A stretch of DNA of 64,000 nucleotides from contig NZ_JAJLMN010000001.1 in the NCBI RefSeq assembly GCF_021730615.1, positions 2,925,501-2,989,500 on the forward strand, given 5' to 3'. The translations under genes were made by a program, and so were the position numbers. Of this stretch, positions 8,345-16,416 are shown piece after piece (position 1 is the first letter of the stretch; every line of letters begins with the position of its first letter). This stretch comes from Lichenibacterium dinghuense (GTDB lineage Bacteria > Pseudomonadota > Alphaproteobacteria > Rhizobiales > Beijerinckiaceae). The notes beneath the pieces were generated by a model, which was not told the origin of the DNA, did no database searches, and saw nothing but the letters and a program-made list of their open reading frames with translations.

Positions 8345-9343
8345 ATGCTGATCCGCCATCGCCGGTCCTGGGAAATCCCCGAGCGCGACGCCACCCCCGA
8401 GCACCTGTTCCTGAACCGCCGGTCCCTCGTCGCGGGCGGCGCTGCGCTGGGCGCCGGCGCGCTGGCGGGCGGCCCGGCGCGGGCCTTCAGCCTGTTCGGC
8501 GGCGGCGACGCGGCCCCGGCCGCCCCCGAGGCGCCGGACCCCTCGGCCTCGCTCTACCCGGCCAAGCGGAACCCGGCCTACACGATCTCCGGGCCCGTGA
8601 CGCCGGAGGTCGACAACACGACCTACAACAACTTCTACGAATACGGCACGTCGAAGAACGTCAGCGCGGCCGCGCAGATGCTGCGCGTGCGCCCCTGGAC
8701 GGTGAAGTTCACCGGCCTCGTCGAGAAGCCGCAGGAGGTGGGCATCGACGACCTCCTCAAGGCCATGACGCTGGAGGAGCGGCTCTACCGCCACCGCTGC
8801 GTCGAGGCCTGGGCCATGCAGGTGCCGTGGACGGGCTTCCCGGTGAAGAAGCTCGTCGACTTCGCCAAGCCGCTCGGCTCGGCCAAGTACATCGTGCTGA
8901 AGACCTTCAAGGACCCCAAGATGGCGCCGGGCCAGCGGAGCTTCATCCTGCAGTGGCCTTACGTCGAGGGGCTCACCATGGCGGAGGCGACGAACGACCT
9001 CGCCTTCATGGTGACGGGCGCCTACGGCAAGCCGCTGCCGAAGGTGATGGGCGCGCCGCTGCGCCTCGCCGTGCCGTGGAAATACGGGTTCAAGTCGGTG
9101 AAGTCGATCGTCGAGGTGTCCTTCACGGACAAGCAGCCCGACACGACCTGGGCCGCGCTGGCGCCGGACGAGTACGGCTTCTGGGCCAACGTCAACCCGG
9201 CCGTGCCGCATCCGCGCTGGAGCCAGGCCACCGAGGAGGTGCTCGGCACCGGGAGCCGCCGCCCGACCGTGATCTACAACGGCTACGGCGACGAGGTGGC
9301 CTCGCTCTACAGCGGCATGAGCAAGGACCGGCTGTTCATGTGA
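8345..9343 (+). CDS. msrP: Periplasmic protein-methionine-sulfoxide reductase MsrP, catalytic subunit
   Basis: Molybdopterin enzyme that repairs oxidised methionines in envelope proteins. The N-terminus has a twin-arginine signal (NRRSLVAGGAALGAG...ARA, about residues 26-49). The mature part carries the family motif YRHRCVEAWAMQVPWTGFP, in which Cys152 is the expected molybdenum ligand, followed by APLRLAVPWKYGFKSVKSI typical of YedY/MsrP. At 332 residues it has the normal family length. ATG at 8345 is chosen because it places the twin-arginine motif near the N-terminus. The usual heme partner msrQ is not next to it; the downstream gene is argS. Very likely correct. Confidence 0.93.
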   Translation: MLIRHRRSWEIPERDATPEHLFLNRRSLVAGGAALGAGALAGGPARAFSLFGGGDAAPAAPEAPDPSASLYPAKRNPAYTISGPVTPEVDNTTYNNFYEYGTSKNVSAAAQMLRVRPWTVKFTGLVEKPQEVGIDDLLKAMTLEERLYRHRCVEAWAMQVPWTGFPVKKLVDFAKPLGSAKYIVLKTFKDPKMAPGQRSFILQWPYVEGLTMAEATNDLAFMVTGAYGKPLPKVMGAPLRLAVPWKYGFKSVKSIVEVSFTDKQPDTTWAALAPDEYGFWANVNPAVPHPRWSQATEEVLGTGSRRPTVIYNGYGDEVASLYSGMSKDRLFM

Positions 9344-9469
9344 CGGGGCGCCGGGGCGACCGGCCCGGCGGGGAAGGACGCCCCGCCTGATTTGCCCCCT
9401 CCCGCCGCGCCCCGTAAGAGTCCCGCCTTGCGAGGGGACGGGCCGGGCGGCCCGGGGCGGAGAGCGGCG

Positions 9470-11197
9470 ATGGTGGATCTGGTGGGCTGGGTGGACGACA
9501 AGCTGCGGCGCGCCTTCGCGCGAGCGTCGCTGCCGGTCGAGGGCGTGAGATCCGTGCCCGCCACGCGCCCCGAGTTCGGCGACTTCCAGTGCAACGCCGC
9601 CATGGCGCTCGGCAAAGCGGCCAAGCGCAACCCGCGCGACCTCGCCGCCGCGGTGGCCGAGACGCTGCGGGCCGACCCCGACTTCGCCTCCGTCGAGGTC
9701 GCCGGGCCGGGCTTCCTCAACCTGCGCCTCGCCGACGGGTTCGTGGCCGGCCTCGCGCGCGAGCAGGCCGCGTCCCCCACGCTCGGCATCGTCCAGACCG
9801 GCGGCGCCCCCGTGCTGCTCGACTTCGGCGGCGCCAACGTGGCGAAGCCCCTCCACGTCGGACACCTGCGCTCGCTGGTGATCGGCGAGTCGCTGTCGCG
9901 CATCTTCCAGGCGCAGGGCCTGGAGACCGTGTCGGACGTGCATTTCGGCGACTGGGGCCTGCAGATGGGCATGCTCATCGGCGCCATCCGCCGCGCGCAT
10001 CCCGGCCGGGCGCCGGGCACCGTGGGCGAGGTGATCGGCATCGACGAGATGCAGCGGCTCTATCCGGAGGCCGCCGCGGCCTGCAAGGCCGATCCCGGGC
10101 GCATGGCGGAGGCGCGGGCGCTGACGGCCGCGCTGCAGGGCGGCGACGCCGAAGCCCGCGCCGACTGGGCCGCGCTGCGCGCCACGTCCTTCGCCGACCA
10201 GAAGGGCGACTTCGACCGGTTAGGGGCGCATTTCGACCTCTACCTCGGCGAAAGCGACGTGCAGGCCACCGTCGACCGGCTCGTGCCCGACCTCATGGCC
10301 CGCGGGGTCGCCGAGCGCGACGACGGCGCCGTGGTGATCGCGGTCGCGGAGCCGTCGGACACGAAGCAGATCCCGCCGCTGATGCTGGAGAAGTCCGACG
10401 GCGCCGCCACCTACGGCACCACCGACCTCGCCACGATCGCCGACCGGCCCGACAACGCGGAGTCGCGGCACTGCGGCCGCTACGTCTACGTGGTGGACGA
10501 GCGCCAGTCGCTGCACTTCACGCAGGTGTTCCGCGCCGCCCGCCGGGCCGGCCTCGCGCCTGGCGTCGCCTTCACCCACGTCGGCTTCGGCACGGTGAAC
10601 GGGCTCGACGGAAAACCCTACAAGACGCGCGAGGGCGGGGTCGCGCGGCTGCGCGACCTGCTCGACGAGGCGGTCGCCAAGGCGCGCGAGCGCGTCGACG
10701 CCTCGGACCCGGACGTCGACGCCGAGGAGCTGGCGCAGCAGGTGGGCCTCGCGGCCGTGAAATGGGCCGACCTGTCGACGGGCCGGCTCGGCGGCTACGT
10801 GTTCAACCTCGAGCGCATGATGTCGTTCGAGGGCAACACGGGCCCCTACGTGCAATATGCCTGCGTGCGGATCGGCGCCATCGCGGCCAGGGCGAAGGCG
10901 GCGGGCGCGGAAGCCTCGGCCATCGCGCTCGGCCACCCGGCCGAGCGGGCGCTCGCCATGGCCTGCCTGGGGCTGCCGAACGCCGTCGAGGCCGCGGCGG
11001 CCGGCGCCGCGCCGAACGAGATCGCCGGCTTCGCCTTCGCGGTGGCGCAGAGCTTCAGCCGCTTCTACACGGAATGCCCCGTGCTGGCGGCCGGGGAAGA
11101 CGAGCGCGCCGCGCGCCTCGCGCTGTGCGAGCTCGCCTTCGCGGTGCTGTCGCGCGCGCTGTGGATGCTCGGCATCGCGGTGCCGCGGCGGATGTGA
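9470..11197 (+). CDS. argS: Arginyl-tRNA synthetase, E. coli-like type
   Basis: Class I aminoacyl-tRNA synthetase charging tRNA-Arg; cytoplasmic, 575 residues. In order: N-terminal tRNA-recognition domain with PEFGDFQCNAAMALGKAAK, the HIGH-type motif AKPLHVGHLRS (His129), the catalytic-core block YVVDERQSLHFTQVF, the KMSKS-equivalent loop GLDGKPYKTREGG, and the C-terminal anticodon domain with FEGNTGPYVQYACVRI and the terminal IAVPRRM. The absence of a canonical KMSKS and the DGKPFKTR-like loop match the E. coli-type ArgS. The ATG at 9470 fits this N-terminus. It is followed 14 bp later by a phosphomannomutase gene. It may be the sole argS or a second copy; the window cannot say. Confidence 0.92.
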   Translation: MVDLVGWVDDKLRRAFARASLPVEGVRSVPATRPEFGDFQCNAAMALGKAAKRNPRDLAAAVAETLRADPDFASVEVAGPGFLNLRLADGFVAGLAREQAASPTLGIVQTGGAPVLLDFGGANVAKPLHVGHLRSLVIGESLSRIFQAQGLETVSDVHFGDWGLQMGMLIGAIRRAHPGRAPGTVGEVIGIDEMQRLYPEAAAACKADPGRMAEARALTAALQGGDAEARADWAALRATSFADQKGDFDRLGAHFDLYLGESDVQATVDRLVPDLMARGVAERDDGAVVIAVAEPSDTKQIPPLMLEKSDGAATYGTTDLATIADRPDNAESRHCGRYVYVVDERQSLHFTQVFRAARRAGLAPGVAFTHVGFGTVNGLDGKPYKTREGGVARLRDLLDEAVAKARERVDASDPDVDAEELAQQVGLAAVKWADLSTGRLGGYVFNLERMMSFEGNTGPYVQYACVRIGAIAARAKAAGAEASAIALGHPAERALAMACLGLPNAVEAAAAGAAPNEIAGFAFAVAQSFSRFYTECPVLAAGEDERAARLALCELAFAVLSRALWMLGIAVPRRM

Positions 11198-11211
11198 GGG
11201 GAGGTGATCCG

Positions 11212-12624
11212 GTGAGCAGCCTCAAGTTCGGGACCAGCGGGCTGCGCGGCCTCGTGGTCGACCTCGTCGGGCGGCCGACGGACGACCACGTGCGCGCCTT
11301 CCTGCTCGCGCTCGGGGACGAGCTCGCGCCGGGCTCGCCGGTGCTGATCGGCCGCGACCTCCGCGGCTCGAGCCCCGCCATCGCCGCGACCGCCGCCGCG
11401 GCGGTGGCGGCCTCGGGGTACAGGCCGCTCGACGGTGGCGCGCTGCCGACGCCCGCCCTGGCGCTGGAGGCCGCGCGCCTCGGCTGCCCGGCCGTGATGG
11501 TCACCGGCAGCCACATCCCGGACGACCGCAACGGGCTGAAGTTCTACACGGCGCGCGGCGAGATCACCAAGGACGAGGAGGCCGCGATCCTGGCCGCCCT
11601 GGCGCCCGGCGCGGCGAGCACGGGCGCGGCCGAGCCCCATCCGGAGGCGGCGCGGCGCTACCTCGCGCGCTACACCGACGCCTTCCCGGCCGACGCGCTG
11701 TCGGGCCTCCGGGTCGGCGTCTACCAGCACAGCACCGTGGTCCGCGACATGCTGGTCGAGCTGGTGGCCGCGCTCGGCGGCACGCCGGTGCCGTTCGGCC
11801 GCTCGGACAGCTTCGTGCCGGTCGACACCGAAGCCCACCGGCCGGAGGACCTCGCGGCGCTGAGGGCCGCCGCGGCGGAAAGCGCGCTCGACGCGATCCT
11901 CAGCGCGGACGGCGACGCCGACCGCCCCCTCCTGGCCGACGCGGACGGGAATGTGCTGCCCGGCGACGTGGTCGGCACGGTCGCGGCCCGCCACCTCGGC
12001 GCGGACGCGGTCGCGGTGCCGGTCTCGGCCAATTCCGCCATCGAGGCCGCGGGCGGCTTCGCCCGCGTGGTGCGCACGCGCATCGGCTCGCCCTACGTGG
12101 TGGCCGGCATGGCGGAGGCGGGCCGCGACGGCGCGGAGCGGATCGCGGGCTTCGAGGCCAACGGCGGCTTCCTGCTCGGTTCGGACGTCATGGTCGCGGG
12201 CCGGCGCCTCGGCGCCCTGCCGACGCGCGATGCCGCGCTGCCGCTCGTCGCGACCCTGGCGGCGGCGCGCGCGGCGGGATCGAGCCTCGCGGCGCTGGCC
12301 GCTTCCCTGCGCTTCAAGGCGACCGCGAGCCACCGCCTGCAGGAGGTGCCGCCCGCGCGCTCCGGCCCGTTCCTCGCGACCCTGGCCGACCCCGAGGCCC
12401 GCGCGGCCTTCCTCCGGCCGCTCGGCCGCGTCGCCTCGGTCAGCGCGGTCGACGGCGTCCGGGTCGGCCTGGAGGGGGGCTCTGTGATCCACTTCCGCGC
12501 CTCCGGCAACGCGCCCGAGCTGCGCTGCTATGCCGAGGCGGAGACGCCGGCGGAGGCCGAGCGCATCCTGCGCTGGGGGCTCGACGCGGCCGCGGCCGCG
12601 ATGCGGGAGAGCCCCGGGGCGTGA
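11212..12624 (+). CDS. Phosphomannomutase/phosphoglucomutase-family protein
   Basis: Alpha-D-phosphohexomutase of 470 residues, interconverting hexose 1- and 6-phosphates in sugar-nucleotide or polysaccharide precursor metabolism. It opens KFGTSGLRG, carries the phospho-serine loop VTGSHIPDDRNGLKFY with Ser100 as the expected phosphorylated residue, the metal loop DGDADRP, the sugar-binding segment GFEANGGFLLGSD, and the C-terminal phosphate loop FRASGNAPELRCYAE. The start is GTG at 11212, supported by a strong Shine-Dalgarno (GGGAGGTGATC) ending just upstream. It probably forms an operon with argS (14-bp gap). Man-1-P versus Glc-1-P preference cannot be decided from sequence. Confidence 0.88.
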   Translation: MSSLKFGTSGLRGLVVDLVGRPTDDHVRAFLLALGDELAPGSPVLIGRDLRGSSPAIAATAAAAVAASGYRPLDGGALPTPALALEAARLGCPAVMVTGSHIPDDRNGLKFYTARGEITKDEEAAILAALAPGAASTGAAEPHPEAARRYLARYTDAFPADALSGLRVGVYQHSTVVRDMLVELVAALGGTPVPFGRSDSFVPVDTEAHRPEDLAALRAAAAESALDAILSADGDADRPLLADADGNVLPGDVVGTVAARHLGADAVAVPVSANSAIEAAGGFARVVRTRIGSPYVVAGMAEAGRDGAERIAGFEANGGFLLGSDVMVAGRRLGALPTRDAALPLVATLAAARAAGSSLAALAASLRFKATASHRLQEVPPARSGPFLATLADPEARAAFLRPLGRVASVSAVDGVRVGLEGGSVIHFRASGNAPELRCYAEAETPAEAERILRWGLDAAAAAMRESPGA

Positions 12625-13243
12625 GCCCGCGCGGGGCGCGGCAGGCCCGTGATGCGGAATTCGGCGGCTTCGGGCCGCTTCGGATGAACGTGATCGCCGG
12701 ATGACAGCATCACGACCTGACCGACGGCTGTCTCGACCGCGGTGTTTCGGTTTGAGGTGCGCCTCAGATAAGTCGAAATCTCAGATGATTCGCTTGAGGC
12801 ACGTTCGAAGAAACGGCGGAGAGGAGAGATATTCTAAAACATCCGTTGACTTATTGTAGAAATAATCAATTTCGGAAAAACTCGTCTGAAGATCACCTTG
12901 GGCCATTATGAATTAAAATATACATCGTCGCCGAAATTATTATTTTCAGAGATTTGCTACTGTAGGACGCGTGGTTCTCCGAGTATTAAGGGGTGGAGCC
13001 TCGATCCGTGCCGGTGTGAGCCGGATGAACGTGCGAGAGCTCTCCTGCTGTGCCAGAAACGGATGCGCTGTCGATGCGGCACCTCGTCGACATCGCAGAG
13101 CGCAAAGCCCTGTCGCCGTATTCGGGACGCCGCGAGCCCGAAAGGTACGGTAGCGGACGGATGAGCCATTGCAGCTCAGTCCATGCCGCCTCTTAACCGC
13201 CGGTGGTTTATCCTATTTTCGCCCTCCTCTCGGGCGGAGACCG
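12625..13243. other. 619-bp intergenic region with an AT-rich core
   Basis: No convincing gene. From about 12770 to 12960 base composition drops well below the window average, with runs such as TTGACTTATTG and AATTAAAATATAC that could be promoter elements for the Crp/Fnr gene downstream. Short ORFs on both strands here show no recognisable family. An imperfect inverted pair (GCCTCAG near 12763, CTTGAGGC near 12795) is present. It may be a regulatory region or decayed foreign DNA. Confidence 0.4.
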
Positions 13244-13954
13244 ATGCCGTTTTCCCAGTCCGCGTCAGTTCGCAATCGCCTCCTATCGATGCTGACGGCG
13301 GACGACTACAACCATCTCGTGCCGAAGCTGGAACGCGTCTCGCTGCCGGCCCAGACGCCCATCATCAGGGCCCATCAGCCCATCGAACACGTCCATTTTT
13401 TGGAGAGCGGCATCGTCACCACGGTCGCTCACACCGATGCGGGGCGGATCGAGGTCGGCATCATCGGGCGCGAGGGCGTCGTCGGGCTCCCCGCCATCCT
13501 CGGCGCGGACAGCGCCCCTTACACCTCGCAAGTCCAGGCGGAAGGAGCCGCCCTGCGGATCGCGACGTCGGATCTCAGCGCGGCTCTGGCGAGCCGCCCC
13601 TCGATCTTTCGCCCGCTCGGCCTGTTCGCACACACGCTGATGATCCAGTTGGCGCAAACCGCCTATGCCAACGCGACGTTCACGATCGAGGCGCGGCTGG
13701 CGCGCTGGGTTCTGATGACCCAGGACAGGACGGACGGCGACGATCTCGCCATGACCCACGGCTTTCTGTCGGCGATGCTCGGTGTGAGACGGCCCGGCGT
13801 GACGGTCGCCACCCATGTTCTGGAAGGCGTGGGAGCGATCCGGGCGGTCCGGGGGCGCATCGTGGTCCGCAACCGCGAAAGGCTCATCCACATCGCCGGG
13901 AGCGCCTACCAGGTCGCAGAAGCCGAATACGCTCGCGTGATGACACGGCTGTAG
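13244..13954 (+). CDS. Crp/Fnr-family transcriptional regulator
   Basis: Transcription factor of 236 residues. The N-terminal two-thirds is a cyclic-nucleotide-binding-like beta barrel (VEHVHFLESGIVTTV-like pattern, then GREGVVGLPAIL). The C-terminal HTH_Crp_2 domain is seen in IEARLARWVLMTQDR, then THGFLSAMLGVRRPGVTVA, the recognition helix. No Cys cluster for an Fe-S centre is present, so it is not a classical Fnr oxygen sensor. ATG at 13244 (MPFSQS) matches the usual start of this alphaproteobacterial subfamily. The gene is monocistronic; its targets are unknown. Confidence 0.88.
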   Translation: MPFSQSASVRNRLLSMLTADDYNHLVPKLERVSLPAQTPIIRAHQPIEHVHFLESGIVTTVAHTDAGRIEVGIIGREGVVGLPAILGADSAPYTSQVQAEGAALRIATSDLSAALASRPSIFRPLGLFAHTLMIQLAQTAYANATFTIEARLARWVLMTQDRTDGDDLAMTHGFLSAMLGVRRPGVTVATHVLEGVGAIRAVRGRIVVRNRERLIHIAGSAYQVAEAEYARVMTRL

Positions 13955-14050
13955 GCAGATGGGCAGGTCATGCACCCAGCCACACGAGCCATGGCGCCTC
14001 GCCCGCTGGAGGGCATGGATGCAGCGGGTCGGGGCCTTCCGCGATCGACG

Positions 14051-14146
14051 TCACTCAGGGCCGAATGCGATCAGCGCCAGGACGGCCGTGAGCAGCACTG
14101 CGAGCCCGCCGACGATATATTCGATGCTCTCCATCAGGTCACTCAT
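14051..14146 (-). CDS. Possible 31-aa single-pass membrane peptide
   Basis: Short ORF encoding a charged N-terminus (MSDLMESIE) followed by one strongly hydrophobic helix (YIVGGLAVLLTAVLALIAF) and a short tail. The arrangement fits a single-transmembrane small protein, but no strong ribosome-binding site is visible upstream and no family is recognised. It lies between the Crp/Fnr gene and a decayed DUF6894 gene on the same strand as the latter. Confidence 0.3.
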   Translation of the reverse strand: MSDLMESIEYIVGGLAVLLTAVLALIAFGPE

Positions 14147-14243
14147 CGCTTGGGGTGGCCGTCGCAGGGCCACCGAAATCGTTCTGCATTCCCGAGGAGC
14201 GATCTGCTCGTGTCTTTGATGTCCCGGTCGCCGCTGCCCGAGG

Positions 14244-14476
14244 TCAAAAACGCGCTCCCTCGCAGGTGACCGTCCCCCGGTGCACGACCAGGCCCGTCTC
14301 ATCTCGCACGTCGCAGGCGACGGTGTGCAGTTCGCCGTCCGGCGGCTCGCAACGGGCGATATCCGGAAGCAGATGGGGACTTGGTCTCGCGCGTTGCCGA
14401 TGGTGGCGAAGTCGTCGCCGAGCTCTCCCTCGTAAAATCCTTTCGCGTCGCGTGTTTGGAGACAGTATCGGAGCAT
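14244..14476 (-). pseudogene. DUF6894-family gene with a frameshift
   Basis: Starting at ATG 14476 the first frame gives MLRYCLQTRDAKGFYEGEL and then ATIGNARDQ, the normal opening of DUF6894 proteins. The conserved end (GELHTVACDVRDETGLVV...) is in another frame that stops at 14244. The 233-bp span is not a multiple of three, so one indel near 14370-14400 joins the halves. The function of DUF6894 is unknown; two intact relatives lie at 33.4-34.0 kb. It could be a true pseudogene or a base-call error. Confidence 0.5.
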
Positions 14477-14885
14477 GACGGGGCTGGAGGCCCGGATGAG
14501 CCGACGGTTTCGACCTCCGCTCACGCGTGTCGGGCCGGACGGTCGACATCAACGCATCTCCGGATTGATCTCACAACCCAAAAACAAGACCAGGACAGGT
14601 GGATGCCTCTGGGTGCGATACCGGACCGAGCGGCGCGCGCTTACACGCGATGACGTCGCACTCGCGACGACAGCGTCGCTGTCGATCGACGGGCGACCGA
14701 GCCTCTCCTGCTGCGCCCCCGGAGGAGTCCCGCCGACCGCGCCTGCGGCCCGAAGAAACCGCTCGCCCGACGCCACTGTATCTCACGCCGCCGACAGCGA
14801 CGCTCCCGTGACAAGCCGCCTTCTCGCGTCTACATCCAAAGCGAGCACGACCGCGCCGCCTCGCGCGGTCACGGGAGGGCCACGA
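14477..14885. other. Intergenic region upstream of the LacI-type gene
   Basis: About 410 bp with no recognisable gene. In-frame coding potential runs upstream from the LacI gene, but the sequence is Arg/Ser/Pro-rich and unlike the family. It presumably holds the promoter of the regulator and the upstream region of the decayed DUF6894 gene. Confidence 0.35.
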
Positions 14886-15884
14886 GTGGCGACGATCGCG
14901 GACGTGGCCCGGCGCGCCGGGGTGGCGACATCCACGGTCTCGCACGTCCTCAACCGCACGCGCGTCGTCAGCCCGGAAACCACCCGCGCCGTCGAGGAGG
15001 CCGTGGCGGCCGTCGGCTACACGCCGAACGTCCTGGCCCGCGCCCTGGCCCGCTCGGTCACCAACACGGTGGGCCTGGCGATCTCGACGAGCCGCAACCG
15101 CTACTTCGGCGACATCGCCAACGCGGTCGAGGGCGAATGCGCCAAGCTCGGCATGATGGTGCTGCTGGCCAACACGCGGGACGACCCGGACGAGGAACTG
15201 CGCGCCGTAGAAGAACTCCACCGCCGCCGCGTCGACGGCATCATCCTCACGCCCAGCGCCGGCCCGGACGCCGCGGCCCTCGCCTACCTGCGCGACAACG
15301 CGATCCCCGCCGTGCTGGTCGACCGGCTGCCGGAGGCGGGCTTCGACGGCATCGGCGTCGAGAACGCTTCCGCGATCGGGACGCTGGTCGACGAACTCGC
15401 CGTCCATGGCCACCGGCGCATCGGCCTCGTGGCCGGGCAGGAGGGCTTCACGACCACGCGGGAGCGCGTCGAGGGCTACGCCGCAGCGCTGCGCCGCCGC
15501 GGCCTCGCCCCCGATCCCGGCCTGTCCTCCGTGGGCCACGTCGAGGTCGCGACCGCGCGGGACGCGACGGCCCGCATGCTGGCCCTGCCGGAGCCGCCGA
15601 CGGGCTTCATCGGCGCCAACAACCTCGCGACCGTGGGCATCCTCGCGGCGCTGCGCGGCGCCGGCCTCGCCGTGCCGCGCGACATCGCGCTCGTCGGCTT
15701 CGACGACTTCGAGTGGAGCGACTCCTTCGAGCCGAGCCTGACCGCCATGGCGCAGCCCTGCGACGAGATCGGGCGGCGCGCGGCGCTGCTGCTGCGGGCG
15801 CGGATCGGCAAGACCGCGGGCCCGCCCGCCCTCCACCGCCTCGCCCCGACGCTGATCCGGCGCGGATCGGGCGGGCGGAGCTGA
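14886..15884 (+). CDS. LacI-family transcriptional regulator
   Basis: DNA-binding repressor or activator of 332 residues. The N-terminal HTH and hinge are textbook: ATIADVARRAGVATSTVSHVLN, then VGYTPNVLARALAR. A periplasmic-binding-protein-like effector domain follows (VGLAISTSRNRYFGDI, then the late VGFDDFEWSDSFEPSLTAM). The GTG at 14886 is chosen because a GGGAGGG Shine-Dalgarno lies just upstream and the HTH starts immediately; another GTG is available 78 bp earlier. The sugar effector and regulon are unknown; no transporter is adjacent. Confidence 0.88.
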   Translation: MATIADVARRAGVATSTVSHVLNRTRVVSPETTRAVEEAVAAVGYTPNVLARALARSVTNTVGLAISTSRNRYFGDIANAVEGECAKLGMMVLLANTRDDPDEELRAVEELHRRRVDGIILTPSAGPDAAALAYLRDNAIPAVLVDRLPEAGFDGIGVENASAIGTLVDELAVHGHRRIGLVAGQEGFTTTRERVEGYAAALRRRGLAPDPGLSSVGHVEVATARDATARMLALPEPPTGFIGANNLATVGILAALRGAGLAVPRDIALVGFDDFEWSDSFEPSLTAMAQPCDEIGRRAALLLRARIGKTAGPPALHRLAPTLIRRGSGGRS

Positions 15885-16075
15885 GCCCGGCCGCGACCGC
15901 GCGGGGCGACGAGGAGGATCGGGGACTCTCGCCTGAGGTGAGTTTTATCTGAATTCGGCACGCTCAGGTTGGGATCGGCTGCGCTGCTCAGAATTTCAGC
16001 TCGAACTCATGCAACAAAGCGGCATGGCTGCCTTGCGTTCATCCAGCCGTCATGCAAAAAACCACCGCCGAGACG

Positions 16076-16160
16076 AAAAAAGACCGCTCCCCTCGCGGAA
16101 AGCGGCCTGAGTCTAGGGAGGAAACGCCCAAGAAGGGCATGCACCGCGAACGGTGCGAAT
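16076..16160 (-). ncRNA. Candidate trans-acting sRNA (alpha-r8/MmgR/'suhB'-like), copy A
   Basis: On the minus strand the order is: hairpin 1 (GCACCG, loop, CGGTGC; 16156-16141), hairpin 2 (GCCC, AA-type loop, GGGC; 16138-16126), a single-stranded TTTCCTCCC stretch (16124-16116) able to pair with a Shine-Dalgarno, and a GC-rich hairpin (16107-16082) followed by six T residues, i.e. an intrinsic terminator. A TATATT -10 box sits at 16171-16166, placing the 5' end near 16160. A second locus at 33199-33286 has the same architecture with changed but still pairing stem bases. This layout recalls the alphaproteobacterial MmgR/alpha-r8 (Rfam suhB) RNAs; that match is from memory. Confidence 0.6.
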
Positions 16161-16237
16161 CGAAGAATATACCGCACTGCAAAAATCTCAAGCCCTCCGG
16201 GGCTCTTTCGTCGTTGGCGGTCAGGCTGGGGCAAGCT

Positions 16238-16416
16238 TCAGCGGCCGGCGGAGGACCGCTTGGCCTCGGCGCGGAGCAACATGCCGAACAGGTCGCGCGG
16301 CTCGTCGGGGTCGGCCAGGAGGTCGAGGTCGCGGCCGAAGCCCGTGCCGGCGATGCGCTCCCGCACGTAGCGCAGGGCCGAGAAATCCTCGATCGCGAAG
16401 CCCACGGAGTCGAATA
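16238..16416 (-). pseudogene. Ornithine cyclodeaminase, 3' fragment beyond the IS630 insertion
   Basis: Encodes the last ~59 residues of ornithine cyclodeaminase (FDSVGFAIEDFSALRYV ... ending SSAGR, stop at 16238). It is in the same frame as the 5' part at 17550-18431 once the 1133-bp IS and one copy of the TA duplication are removed. The rejoined reading is VTLFDSVGF, the normal family sequence. As it stands the fragment has no start or promoter of its own. Confidence 0.85.

Noticed and set aside
12898-13164. 88-codon ORF before the Crp/Fnr gene
   Set aside because: No recognisable family, mixed base composition and no good ribosome site; treated as non-coding.
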